A DNA stretch of 64,000 nucleotides from Lachnospiraceae bacterium OF09-6. GTDB lineage: Bacteria > Bacillota > Clostridia > Lachnospirales > Lachnospiraceae. The stretch's first letter is position 1; every line of letters starts with the position of its first letter. Position numbers and translations under genes: made by a program. Where the stretch lies: positions 62,001 through 126,000 of the forward strand of contig QUMM01000002.1 of NCBI GenBank assembly GCA_003435055.1, in the 5' to 3' direction. Of the stretch, positions 18,446 to 27,505 are shown piece after piece. The notes under the pieces are model-generated. The model ran no database searches, was not told the DNA's origin, and was given only the letters and a program-made list of their open reading frames with translations.

Positions 18446-19182
18446 ATGAAGAGTTACAGTTTGACGGATACCGGCCGGGTACGGAGCATGAATGAAGATT
18501 ATGTGTTCGTATCAGAGAGACCGATTGGCAAACTCCCGAATCTTTTTGTGGTTGCAGACGGAATGGGCGGACACAACGCAGGTGAGAGAGCATCCAGTTA
18601 TGCTGTGGAAGTGCTTCTGGCCAATATCCGTAAAAGTAAGGAACGCAACCCGGTAAAGTACTGAGATACGCGATGGAGCATGCAAATGACAGCGTATATC
18701 AGGAAGCTATGACAAAAGAAAGATGCCGTGGAATGGGGACAACCATGGTAGCGGCGACCATTTTAAAAGACACACTCTATATTACCAATGTGGGAGACAG
18801 TCGTCTTTATGTGATCGGAAACGGAATCAGACAGATTACCCATGATCATTCACTGGTAGAGGAAATGGTACGGATGGGAAAACTTACGGAAGAGGAAGGA
18901 CGGAACCATCCGGATAAGAATATTATTACCAGGGCAATCGGTGTGAAGGAGACAGTTTCAGTTGATTGCTTTGAAGAAAAAATTGGCATCAGGGATGTTA
19001 TTTTATTATGCTCTGACGGACTAACCAATATGGTCAGCGACGAGCAGATTCAACAGATTATAAAGACAGAAAAAAACCTGCAGAAGGCTGCTGAATTGCT
19101 TGTTGAGACAGCAAACCGTAATGGTGGAAGAGACAACATTACAGTTCTACTGATTAGCAGGAAAAGTAATGAGGTGAAATAA
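18446..19182 (+). pseudogene. prpC: PP2C Ser/Thr phosphatase PrpC, frameshifted
   Basis: PrpC/Stp removes phosphate from proteins modified by the PASTA kinase encoded next to it. The first part has the PP2C metal motifs RVRSMNEDYV and VVADGMGGHNAGERAS. The rest, in another frame from about 18658, has MGTTMVAATI, VGDSRLYVI, LLCSDGLTNMV and GGRDNITVLLI. The break is at 18655-18657, where AAA stands in place of an expected AAAA; adding one A gives a continuous 245-residue protein reading …PVKVLRYAMEHAND…. As written, translation stops after 72 residues and loses the second half of the active site. The stop overlaps the kinase start (TAATG). Confidence 0.88.
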
Positions 19183-21132
19183 TGTTGAAGGAAGGCATGT
19201 TTATACAGGGACGATACGAGATAGTCGGAAAAATCGGAACCGGCGGTATGGCAGATGTATATAAGGCAAAAGACCATAAGCTGAACCGTTTTGTGGCTGT
19301 AAAGGTACTGAAAGCAGAATTCCGTGATGATAAAGCGTTTATTACAAAGTTCCGGGCGGAAGCCAGGCTGCAGCTGGACTGGCACATCCGAATATTGTCA
19401 ATATCTATGATGTTGGAGAAGAAAAAGGCGTCTATTTTATAGTAATGGAGCTGGTGGAAGGCATTACACTAAAAGAATATATTGCCAAAAAGGGAAGGCT
19501 GGCTGTCAGGGAAGCTACCAGTATCGCTATACAGGTATCCCAGGGGCTGGAAGCAGCACATAACAGTGGGATCATTCACAGAGACGTGAAGCCACAGAAT
19601 ATCATCATTTCCACAGATGGAAAAGTAAAGGTGACAGATTTTGGAATTGCCAGAGCGGCAACGAATAATACGATCAGTACAGCGGTAATGGGATCAGTGC
19701 ATTATACATCACCGGAGCAGGCAAGAGGCGGATACAGCGATGCAAAAAGTGATATTTATTCGCTGGGGATTACATTGTATGAGATGCTCACAGGGCATGT
19801 ACCGTTTGATGGAGAGTCTACGGTAGCTATTGCAATCAAGCATCTGCAGGAAGAGATGAAGTCACCGGAGATATATGTGGCAGATCTGCCAAGAAGTACG
19901 GTACAGATTATCTACAAATGTACCCAGAAAAGTCCGGATCGCCGTTATGCCAATATGTCGGAACTGATTCGGGATCTGAAGGAATCACTGGTGAATCCGG
20001 ATGGCGATTTTGTACAGATTGCCAGTAATGCAGGTGGGAGAACCGTCGTGATCTCCAAGGAAGAACTTGGAGCAATCAAAGATGGCTATAACAGTGCGAG
20101 AGCATCACAGGAAAATATTTATCATACCGTAAATCCGGCAGAAAACGGAGCACCAGGTCAGAGGAATTCGGACAGGAGTATCAGTCTGGCTATGATCCGT
20201 ACACTTATGGTGTGGATTCCAGAATGTATGGTAATCGTGGCTATGATTATCAGGGAGAGAATTTTGATAAGAACAGAACTTATCAGTACGATGAGGAGGA
20301 TGAGGACGGTATTTTGAATCCAAAGCTAGAAAAAATCATGACAGTGGGCAGTGTAATTATTGCTGTCTTAATTGCTGCGATTTTCCTTGGGCTGATTGCC
20401 AATGCACTGGGCATTTTCAAATTTAGCCTGCCAGGGCTGTTTACGCAGAAGACAACAAAGACAACGGAAGTACAGGCTGGAACAAAGACGACGGGAAGTA
20501 GTGCGGATTCTTCGACAGGCGAAGTACAGCAGAATAATGGAACAGGAGCGGTTTCTCAGGATCAGACGGATGCTGAGACTACGGTGACAGAAGAACAGAC
20601 CGAGACGACAGCATCTACCACAGAGGCAGAGACGGAGTCTCCGATTCAGATCGAAGGCGGAAGTACAACCGTACCAGATGTGAGAGGAATGGATTATGAT
20701 ACCGCATATGATCAGCTGATGCAGGCCGGATTTTATGTATCACGCCAGGACGATGCCAGTGATACGGTAGCAGCAGGAACAGTAATCAGTCAGAGTATGA
20801 CAGGAAATGCAACACCAGGCAGTACGGTGATACTGATTGTGAGCAGCGGACCAGATGATGGCTCGTCTTCTGCTGGTACCTGGATGTGTAATGCTCAGTT
20901 GGAAGCACCGTCTAATTATAATGGAGAAGCGGTACGTCTGGTACTGGAGCAGAATGGAAATCAGACGGTATTGTCAGAAGGCACAGCAATTACGTTCCCA
21001 TATGATCTCTATGTACAGGGAGCGGCCAATGTCAGCACCGGACGGGTTTATCTGTATGTGTATGATGACGCAGCCGGAGACTATGTGCTTCTGGTAACTT
21101 ATGACAATATTCCATTTAGTCAGGTAAATTAG
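19182..21132 (+). pseudogene. prkC: PASTA Ser/Thr kinase PrkC, two frameshifts
   Basis: PrkC/Stk is a membrane kinase that senses muropeptides or lipid II and phosphorylates wall and division proteins. Pieces in three frames give the glycine loop GTGGMADVYKA and AVKVL, then HRDVKPQN, DFGIARA and SPEQARGG, then a membrane helix (TVGSVIIAVLIAAIFLGLIA) and a single PASTA domain (about 20665-20850) with a Ser/Thr-rich linker. One base is missing near 19363-19364 (CC for CCC) and one near 20161 (G for GG). With both restored the protein is 650 residues. Only one PASTA repeat is present, where relatives often have three or four. Confidence 0.88.
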
Positions 21133-21135
21133 CAC

Positions 21136-22014
21136 ATGCAGGGAAAAATAATAAAAGGAATCGCCGGATTCTATTATGTACAGACAGAGGAATCCGGATT
21201 ATATGAATGTAAGGCAAAAGGAATTTTCCGTAAAGAAAAGATCAAGCCTCTGGTAGGGGATAATGTGGAGCTCTCCGTTACCGATGAAGCAAAGAAAACA
21301 GGAAATGTGGATGAGATTCTTCCAAGAAAGAATACACTGATTCGGCCGGCAGTGGCGAATATCGATCAGGTTCTGGTAATTTTTGCTGCAGCCAGTCCAA
21401 AGCCAAACCTGAATCTGCTGGATCGTTTCCTGGTATCTATGGACAGACAGGGGGTACCGGCAGTGATCTGCTTTAACAAGCAGGACTGTGTAGAGCCAGA
21501 AGAAAGAACGCAGCTGAAGCGTATCTATGAGAACAGCGGATGTCAGGTGTTATTTACCTGTGCCAGGACAGGAGAGGGAATCGCAGATATAAGAAACATC
21601 CTGGAAGGAAAGACGACTGCAGTAGCAGGACCTTCTGGCGTGGGAAAATCTTCCATGGTGAATCTTCTGGCACCAGATGCACAGATGGAGACCGGAGAGA
21701 TCAGCAGGAAAATAGATCGTGGAAAACATACCACGAGGCATTCTGAGATTTTACCGATCGGAACAGATACGTTTATCTGCGATACACCTGGATTTAGTTC
21801 TCTGGCAGTGTGGGATATGGAAAAAGAAGAATTAAAGGAATGTTTTCACGAATTTGCCAAATATGAAGGACAGTGCCGTTTTCTGGGATGTACGCACACA
21901 CATGAACCGGGATGCGCTGTAAAAGAAGCGCTGGAAGCCGGTGACATCAGCCCTGAGCGGTATCGGAATTATACAGAGATGTATACAGAACTGAAAGAGA
22001 AAAGGAGATATTAG
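21136..22014 (+). CDS. rsgA: Ribosome small-subunit GTPase RsgA
   Basis: RsgA (YloQ/EngC) checks late 30S maturation. The 292-residue protein has an N-terminal OB domain, a circularly permuted GTPase domain with NKQDCV (G4), GPSGVGKSS (G1) and DTPGF (G3) in that order, and a zinc site with the pattern CRFLGCTHTHEPGC at the C-terminal side. The order G4-G1-G3 is the family hallmark. It begins four bases after prkC; in B. subtilis the same order prpC-prkC-rsgA-rpe-thiN is found. Confidence 0.96.
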   Translation: MQGKIIKGIAGFYYVQTEESGLYECKAKGIFRKEKIKPLVGDNVELSVTDEAKKTGNVDEILPRKNTLIRPAVANIDQVLVIFAAASPKPNLNLLDRFLVSMDRQGVPAVICFNKQDCVEPEERTQLKRIYENSGCQVLFTCARTGEGIADIRNILEGKTTAVAGPSGVGKSSMVNLLAPDAQMETGEISRKIDRGKHTTRHSEILPIGTDTFICDTPGFSSLAVWDMEKEELKECFHEFAKYEGQCRFLGCTHTHEPGCAVKEALEAGDISPERYRNYTEMYTELKEKRRY

Positions 22015-22015
22015 C

Positions 22016-22672
22016 ATGAATATTTTATCACCATCCATTCTGGCAGCGGATTTTACCAGACTGGGGGAACAGATCAGTGAGGTGGACAGAGCAGGCGCAG
22101 AGTATCTGCATTTTGATGTGATGGATGGATTGTTTGTGCCGAGTATTTCCTTTGGTATGCCGGTATTAAAATCTGTACGTAAAGCAACGGAACGGATACT
22201 GGATGTACACCTGATGATTGAAAACCCGGAGCGATATGTGGATGAATTCGCTGATTGTGGTGCAGATCTGATTACGGTGCATGCAGAGAGCTGCAGACAT
22301 CTGGACCGGGTAATCAGCCAGATTCACCAGAAAGGGAAAAAAGCCGGTGTGGCACTGAATCCGGCAACTTCCTTAAGTGCGCTGGATTATGTGCTGGATA
22401 AAGTGGATATGGTCCTGATCATGACAGTCAACCCTGGTTTTGGCGGGCAGAAGTTTATCGAAAGCTCATACGGAAAAATCCGGGATCTTAAGAGCCGCAT
22501 GGAAGCAGTCGGACTTCATACAGATATTGAAGTGGATGGTGGTATCAATGCAGATACGCTTCCAGGTGTTCTGGAGGCCGGGGCAAATGTGATTGTTGCA
22601 GGATCTGCCGTATTCAAAGGGAATATTGCAGAGAATGTACGGAATTTAAAAAACACAATGGAGCAGAAATAA
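22016..22672 (+). CDS. rpe: Ribulose-phosphate 3-epimerase
   Basis: Rpe interconverts ribulose-5-phosphate and xylulose-5-phosphate in the pentose phosphate pathway. The 218-residue TIM barrel has SPSILAADF at the N terminus, the metal-site segments HFDVMDG and VHLM, TVNPGFGGQKF, and the phosphate-binding DGGIN and AGSAVF near the end. It follows rsgA by one base. A complex palindromic element lies directly behind it. Confidence 0.96.
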   Translation: MNILSPSILAADFTRLGEQISEVDRAGAEYLHFDVMDGLFVPSISFGMPVLKSVRKATERILDVHLMIENPERYVDEFADCGADLITVHAESCRHLDRVISQIHQKGKKAGVALNPATSLSALDYVLDKVDMVLIMTVNPGFGGQKFIESSYGKIRDLKSRMEAVGLHTDIEVDGGINADTLPGVLEAGANVIVAGSAVFKGNIAENVRNLKNTMEQK

Positions 22673-22679
22673 GAAAAAT

Positions 22680-22823
22680 CGTAACTATTCAGAACCCACT
22701 GTTCCGCGAGGTGTTTTGGCATGAAAATGCCAAAATCTCGAGACATGCAAGTCAAAATCCCATCGCCGAAGGCGATTTTCGATGGATTTTGACTCGGAAC
22801 TGTGAAGGTACTGAACAGTTACG
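22680..22823 (+). repeat. Nested palindromic element, copy 1 (long form)
   Basis: Outer arms 22680-22692 and 22811-22823 pair over 13 bp with one mismatch; inside them GTTCCG (22701-22706) pairs with CGGAAC (22795-22800); two inner hairpins follow, 22714-22722/22727-22735 and 22750-22760/22784-22794 with a sub-stem 22762-22767/22771-22776. A 9-bp direct repeat GAAAAATCG abuts it (22673-22681 and 22823-22831). The run TTCAGAACCCACTGT recurs at 49141-49155. It looks like a small dispersed non-autonomous element or REP-type palindrome. Confidence 0.65.
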
Positions 22824-22845
22824 AAAAATCGAAAAAGGTGAGAAC

Positions 22846-23492
22846 ATGAAAAGAACACTGATCATAAACGGGGGCAATATCGAGGAGGATTTTGCCCTCC
22901 CTTTTTTGCAGAAAGAGAAATTTGATTATAAAATTGCGGTAGACAAAGGCATGGAATTCTGCCGTAAGAATGGAATCTGGCCAGATGAAATACTGGGGGA
23001 TTTTGATTCGGTAGATCCGAAAGTGAAGAAATACTTTGACAGTCAGGATATCCCGGTGCATGTCTATAAACCGGAAAAGGATCAGACAGATATGGAAAAT
23101 GCCATGAGTCTGGCGCTGAAAAGAGGAAGCAGTGAGATCACGGTACTGGGGGCTACCGGTACAAGAATGGATCATGTGCTGGGCAGTATTTCCAATCTGA
23201 CACTGCCATTGAAAGCCGGAGTCCCATGCAGTTTGGTGGATGCTCACAACCGCATCCGTATGATACAGCAGGAACTCAGGATCAAAAAAGAAGAACAGTA
23301 TGGAAAATATGTATCCATTCTGCCTTTGGAGGGGCGGCAGAAGGAATTACACTGGAGGGATTTTATTATCCACTCCGTGATTATACCATGGAAGCAGGAT
23401 CTGCACTGGGCATCAGCAATGAGATCGTAGAGGAAGAAGCAGGCATCTCATTTCGCACAGGCACGCTGCTGGTGATAGAATCCAGAGATTAA
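22846..23492 (+). pseudogene. thiN: Thiamine diphosphokinase, frameshifted
   Basis: ThiN makes thiamine diphosphate from thiamine and ATP. The first part has INGGNIEED, VDKGMEFC, GDFDSVD and DQTDMENAMSLAL with the ATP/magnesium acidic motifs, and GATGTRMDHVLGSI. The frame is lost at 23325-23327 (TTT where TTTT is expected). The other frame continues PFGGAAEGITLEGFYYPLRDYTM…LGISNEI, the substrate-binding C terminus. With one T added the protein is 215 residues, the family's normal size. ATG 22846 is chosen; an in-frame ATG at 22711 lies within the palindromic element. Confidence 0.88.
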
Positions 23493-23539
23493 AGAAAAAA
23501 AAGATGTTGACAAATGTCGATATTTGCGGTCGGAATATC

Positions 23540-23569
23540 TTGCATTTATGTCGTTTCCTGTGCTAAACT
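23540..23569 (+). promoter_or_regulatory. Likely promoter for ychF
   Basis: TTGCAT (23540-23545) and TAAACT (23564-23569) with an 18-bp spacer, in the 167-bp AT-rich gap before ychF. A TTGACA at 23514-23519 has no good -10 partner. Confidence 0.45.
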
Positions 23570-23659
23570 GTGTGGGAATCAAAGATAAGAAAGAAAAATG
23601 CAGAAATTCCGTGGAAATAAAAGAAAAACAGGAATTGGCTGTAGGAGGAAAAAACAGAC

Positions 23660-24757
23660 ATGAAGCTTGGAATCGTGGGACTTCCAAATGTTGGAAAGAG
23701 TACATTATTTAATTCATTAACAAAGGCAGGAGCAGAGTCAGCAAATTATCCATTCTGTACGATTGATCCGAATGTGGGTGTAGTTATGGTGCCGGATGAA
23801 CGGCTGAAGCTGCTGGCAGATCTTTATCATTCCGCAAAGGTAACACCTGCAGTGATTGAATTCGTAGATATTGCCGGACTGGTAAAGGGAGCATCGAAGG
23901 GAGAAGGTCTGGGAAATCAGTTCCTCGCCAACATTCGTGAAGTAGACGCAGTGGTACATGTAGTACGCTGCTTTGAAGATCCGAATGTCATTCATGTAGA
24001 CGGAAGTGTTGATCCGGTGCGAGATATTGAGACAATCAACCTGGAATTGATCTTTTCCGATATTGAGATCCTGGAGAGAAGAATTGCCAAGACGGTCAGA
24101 GGAGCACGGAATGACAAAACACTGGCCAAAGAACTGGAACTGCTGAACCGTCTGAAAGCACATCTGGAAGAAGGAAATCTGGCCATTACTTATCAGACAG
24201 ATGATGAAGATGAACAGAAGTGGCTGGCTGAGTATAATCTACTGACCTCCAAGCCGGTTATTTTTGCAGCAAATGTATCTGAAGATGATCTGGCAGATGA
24301 CGGAGCATCCAACCCATATGTACAGGAAGTAAGAGAGCACGCAAAGGAGCAGCACAGCGAAGTATTTGTCATCTGTGCCCAGATCGAGCAGGAGATTGCA
24401 GAACTGGAAGATGATGAAAAGAAGATGTTCCTGGAAGATCTGGGACTGTCAGAATCCGGTCTGGAAAAACTGATTAAGGCAAGCTACCGTCTGCTGGGAC
24501 TGATCAGTTACCTGACTGCAGGAGAGACAGAGACCAGAGCATGGACTATCAAAGTAGGAACCAAGGCTCCACAGGCTGCCGGAAAGATTCATTCTGACTT
24601 TGAGAGAGGTTTCATCCGTGCGGAAGTAGTAAACTATAAAGACCTTCTGGACTGTGGAAGCTTATCCGCAGCGAAGGAAAAAGGTCTGGTAGGGCTGGAA
24701 GGAAAAGATTACGTGGTAAAAGATGGCGATGTGATCTTATTCCGTTTTAACGTTTAA
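23660..24757 (+). CDS. ychF: Redox-regulated ATPase YchF/OLA1
   Basis: YchF is an Obg-like ribosome-associated nucleotide hydrolase that prefers ATP over GTP. The 365-residue protein starts KLGIVGLPNVGKSTLFN (G1 loop), then has DIAGLVKGASKGEGLGNQFL (G3 and switch II), a coiled-coil insertion about residues 130-200, and a C-terminal TGS domain (from about 280) ending KDGDVILFRFNV. GGAGG at 23644-23648 precedes the start. It begins a short unit with lgt. Confidence 0.96.
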   Translation: MKLGIVGLPNVGKSTLFNSLTKAGAESANYPFCTIDPNVGVVMVPDERLKLLADLYHSAKVTPAVIEFVDIAGLVKGASKGEGLGNQFLANIREVDAVVHVVRCFEDPNVIHVDGSVDPVRDIETINLELIFSDIEILERRIAKTVRGARNDKTLAKELELLNRLKAHLEEGNLAITYQTDDEDEQKWLAEYNLLTSKPVIFAANVSEDDLADDGASNPYVQEVREHAKEQHSEVFVICAQIEQEIAELEDDEKKMFLEDLGLSESGLEKLIKASYRLLGLISYLTAGETETRAWTIKVGTKAPQAAGKIHSDFERGFIRAEVVNYKDLLDCGSLSAAKEKGLVGLEGKDYVVKDGDVILFRFNV

Positions 24758-24761
24758 TGCC

Positions 24762-25649
24762 ATGAATCAGACATCCATATTATTTCCCCACCTGAATCTG
24801 ACCCTGTCCCATGTAGGAAAGAGTCTTTCTGTCGGTGGATTTGAAGTTGCTTATTACGGTATCGTGATTGCGCTTGGCATGGCACTGGGGATTTCACTGA
24901 TTTTTTATCTGGCAAGAAAAAGTGGGCAAAGTGAGGATCTGTATGTGGATCTGACACTGGTGACGATTGTCTGCTCTATTATTGGAGCCAGATGTTATTA
25001 TGTGCTGTTCAGCTGGGAAGACTACAAGGATCACTTGCTGGAGATCTTCCATATTCGTGGAGGAGGACTGGCAATTTATGGTGGAGTCCTGGCCGGAATC
25101 CTGACAATTTTTCTTTTTGCAAGGCGCAAAAAGCAGAGTGTCTGGCTTCTGATGGATACGGTCTGCCCAGGGCTGGTAGTTGGCCAGATCCTTGGAAGAT
25201 GGGGAAATTTCTTTAATAGAGAGGCTTTTGGTGGCTACAGCGATGGACTGCTGGCTATGGCGCTTCCGCGTGATGCGGTGCGGCAGGGAGAGATCACAGC
25301 CCAGATGCTGCAACACTTAAAAGTAATAGATGGAGTAGAATTCATACAGGTACATCCAACTTTTTTGTATGAGTCACTCTGGAATCTGCTGTTGTTGTTC
25401 TGCCTGCTGATGTTGTGGAAACACAGAAAGTATGACGGACAGATAGCAGCCTGCTATCTGGTGGGATATGGTCTGGGAAGAATCTGGATCGAGAGCCTGC
25501 GGACAGATCAGCTTCTGCTGCCGGTAATTCGGATACCGGTATCTCAGGTCGTTTCGGGGATACTGATTCTGTGTTCTGTGATTTATATAATCAAGAAGCA
25601 CAGACAACAAAGCAAAACTGCTACTCCCACACAGGGAAAGAAAGGATAA
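24762..25649 (+). CDS. lgt: Prolipoprotein diacylglyceryl transferase
   Basis: Lgt moves a diacylglyceryl group from phosphatidylglycerol to the lipobox cysteine of preprolipoproteins at the membrane. The 295-residue protein has about seven hydrophobic segments, the conserved GGLAIYGGVLAG (H-bonding loop) and the Lgt signature GRWGNFFNREAFGG (about residues 146-159). It follows ychF by four bases. The PstS encoded later in this window lacks a lipobox and would not be a substrate. Confidence 0.95.
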   Translation: MNQTSILFPHLNLTLSHVGKSLSVGGFEVAYYGIVIALGMALGISLIFYLARKSGQSEDLYVDLTLVTIVCSIIGARCYYVLFSWEDYKDHLLEIFHIRGGGLAIYGGVLAGILTIFLFARRKKQSVWLLMDTVCPGLVVGQILGRWGNFFNREAFGGYSDGLLAMALPRDAVRQGEITAQMLQHLKVIDGVEFIQVHPTFLYESLWNLLLLFCLLMLWKHRKYDGQIAACYLVGYGLGRIWIESLRTDQLLLPVIRIPVSQVVSGILILCSVIYIIKKHRQQSKTATPTQGKKG

Positions 25650-25663
25650 GGAAAAGGATACAA

Positions 25664-25813
25664 ATGAACAGTCTGGAAACACTGAAAAGAGAAATTGAAA
25701 AGGAACGGGCAATCTTGAATAAACTATTGGTAACCAGGGGAATGTCTGAGGTGATTGAGCAGAGCCAGAAGCTGGATCGCATGATTGAGAATTATCTGGA
25801 CATTGCAAATTAG
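25664..25813 (+). CDS. Spo0E-family aspartyl-phosphate phosphatase-like protein
   Basis: This 49-residue helical protein has the Spo0E signature SQKLDRMI (about residues 34-41) within a two-helix hairpin. Spo0E proteins in Bacillus remove phosphate from Spo0A~P and delay sporulation. AAAAGG just before ATG 25664 supports this start; a longer in-frame extension from 25571 overlaps lgt. Presence suggests a spore-forming ancestry but does not prove sporulation. It is followed by a terminator. Confidence 0.75.
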   Translation: MNSLETLKREIEKERAILNKLLVTRGMSEVIEQSQKLDRMIENYLDIAN

Positions 25814-25865
25814 TGGTGCAGGGTATCTTTTGAAAACAATATCATAAAGTAGAAAAGCAAAAAGG

Positions 25866-25900
25866 GAACACTCGTAAGGAAAAACGGGTGTTCTTTTTTT
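25866..25900 (+). terminator. Rho-independent terminator after the Spo0E-like gene
   Basis: GAACACTCG (25866-25874) pairs with CGGGTGTTC (25885-25893) with one G-U wobble, followed by seven T. It separates the ychF-lgt unit from the dcw cluster. Confidence 0.9.
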
Positions 25901-25965
25901 ACGGATAAACAGTAGTTTTTGTCGAAAATCGTTAATAAAAATTTTAGATTCTACTGAAAAAATAC

Positions 25966-25994
25966 TTGTGTTTTTTGAATGAATGCTATATTAT
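25966..25994 (+). promoter_or_regulatory. Promoter of the dcw cluster (Pmra)
   Basis: TTGTGT (25966-25971) and TATTAT (25989-25994), spacer 17 bp. The predicted start falls at about 26001, immediately before the operator repeats at 26004-26049. Confidence 0.6.
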
Positions 25995-26003
25995 TAAAGA
26001 GTA

Positions 26004-26049
26004 AGTGGAGAAAAGTGGTGATTAGTGGAATGAAATGGAGCAAAAGTGG
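26004..26049 (+). promoter_or_regulatory. MraZ-type operator: five direct repeats with about 10-bp period
   Basis: AGTGG or AATGG occurs at 26004, 26014, 26024, 26034 (AATGG) and 26045, so the repeat sits on one face of the helix just after the predicted start site. MraZ proteins of E. coli and Mollicutes bind short G-rich direct repeats of the same period upstream of their own gene. Autorepression of the dcw cluster is inferred. Confidence 0.75.
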
Positions 26050-26108
26050 TTCCGATCCCACAGGTCATACAAAGTGAAAGAGATTTTCTGAAAGCAGGTG
26101 TTATCCTT

Positions 26109-26539
26109 ATGTTCATGGGTGAATATAATCATACGATCGACACCAAAGGCAGACTGATCATCCTTCCAAATTCAGAGATGAACTCGGAGATGAATTTGTG
26201 GTGACAAAGGGATTGGATGGCTGTCTCTTTGTATTTCCAAATCAGGCATGGCAGGAGTTTGAAGAAAAGCTTCGTGCATTACCGCTTACCAATAAGAGCG
26301 CAAGACAATTCTCACGTTTCTTTGTGGCAGGAGCCACACCGTGTGAACTGGACAAGCAGGGGAGAATTCTTTTACCGGCAACGTTGAGAGAATTTGCTGG
26401 TCTGGATAAAGAAGTCGTACTGACTGGAATGTTGAATCGAATCGAGATCTGGAGCAAGGATAAATGGATGGAAAACAATTCATTTGATGATATGGATGAC
26501 ATTGCAGAACAGATGACGGACTTGGGGCTGATCATATAA
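26109..26539 (+). pseudogene. mraZ: Transcriptional regulator MraZ, frameshifted
   Basis: MraZ is a SpoVT/AbrB-type DNA-binding protein that represses the division-wall cluster. The N-terminal part reads MFMGEYNHTIDTKGRLI; the rest continues in another frame as DELGDEFVVTKGLDGCLFVFP and PCELDKQGRILLPATLREFAGL. One base is missing at 26162-26163 (CC for CCC); restoring it gives 143 residues, the usual family length, with both swapped-hairpin repeats intact. As written, translation from the native start ends at the TGA at 26202-26204. A second ATG at 26115 is an alternative start. Confidence 0.88.
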
Positions 26540-26554
26540 CCTGGGGAGGACTAT

Positions 26555-27493
26555 ATGGAGTTTAGTCATAAATCTGTGTTACTGAATGAGACAATCGATG
26601 CATTGCAGATCAAACCGGATGGCATTTATGTAGATGGTACACTCGGCGGTGGAGGACATTCTTATGAAATCTGTAAAAGACTGTCCGACAAAGGAAGGCT
26701 GATCGGGATCGATCAGGATGCAGCGGCTATAGAAGCTGCAACAGAGCGCTTAGGGGAGTTTAAAGATAGAGTAACGATCATCCGCAGTAATTACTGCGAG
26801 ATGAAACGTCAATTGAATAGCATTGGAGTGACGGCAGTAGACGGAATCATTTTAGACCTTGGTGTTTCCTCTTACCAGCTGGACACAGCAGAGCGCGGCT
26901 TTACCTATCGGGAAGATGTGCCGCTGGACATGAGAATGGATCAGCGGCAGGCACGTACTGCAAAAGATATTGTGAACGATTATAGTGAGATGGAACTGTA
27001 TCGCATCATCCGAGACTATGGGGAGGATAAGTTCGCAAAGAATATTGCAAAGCATATTGTGCAGGCAAGGCAGGAAAAGCCATTGGAAACAACAGGGGAG
27101 TTGATCCAGGCAATAAAGGCGGCGATACCGATGAAAGTCAGAGCAGTGGGAGGACACCCGGCTAAGAAGACATTCCAGGCTATTCGAATTGAACTGAACA
27201 ATGAACTGGGAGTATTGAAGGACTCATTAGATGATATGGTGGATCTGCTGAATGACAAAGGAAGACTCTGTATCATTACATTCCACTCACTGGAGGACCG
27301 GATCGTGAAGAATCATTTCCGGACAAGTGAGAATCCATGTATTTGTCCGAAAGAGTTCCCGGTTTGCGTGTGTGGACGGATCTCAAAAGGAAAAGTCATA
27401 ACCAGAAAGCCGATATTGCCCGGCGAAGAGGAACTGGAAGAGAATTCCAGATCTAAAAGTGCAAAATTACGAGTATTTGAAAGAAGTATCTAG
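26555..27493 (+). CDS. rsmH: 16S rRNA (cytosine-1402-N4) methyltransferase RsmH
   Basis: RsmH (MraW) methylates N4 of C1402 in the 30S P site. The 312-residue protein has [13 protein letters not shown] at the N terminus, the SAM motif [10 protein letters not shown] (about residues 28-37), [10 protein letters not shown] and the C-terminal [12 protein letters not shown]. The [13 protein letters not shown] cysteines are typical of Gram-positive members. GGAGG at 26545-26549 precedes the start. It follows mraZ by 15 bp, as in nearly all dcw clusters. Confidence 0.96.
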   Translation: MEFSHKSVLLNETIDALQIKPDGIYVDGTLGGGGHSYEICKRLSDKGRLIGIDQDAAAIEAATERLGEFKDRVTIIRSNYCEMKRQLNSIGVTAVDGIILDLGVSSYQLDTAERGFTYREDVPLDMRMDQRQARTAKDIVNDYSEMELYRIIRDYGEDKFAKNIAKHIVQARQEKPLETTGELIQAIKAAIPMKVRAVGGHPAKKTFQAIRIELNNELGVLKDSLDDMVDLLNDKGRLCIITFHSLEDRIVKNHFRTSENPCICPKEFPVCVCGRISKGKVITRKPILPGEEELEENSRSKSAKLRVFERSI

Positions 27494-27505
27494 AAGGAGA
27501 TTGCA

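Noticed and set aside
18640..20170. Programmed frameshifting in prpC and prkC
   Set aside because: No slippery heptamer or downstream pseudoknot was seen at the break points, and the shifts lie at random short runs; error or mutation is simpler.
22711..22845. N-terminal extension of thiN starting at 22711
   Set aside because: The extension would be coded by the palindromic element and lacks a ribosome site; ATG 22846 gives the normal family N terminus.
26004..26049. Short direct repeats considered as a CRISPR array
   Set aside because: Units are five bases with 10-bp period, far too short; the position at the mraZ promoter explains them as operators.
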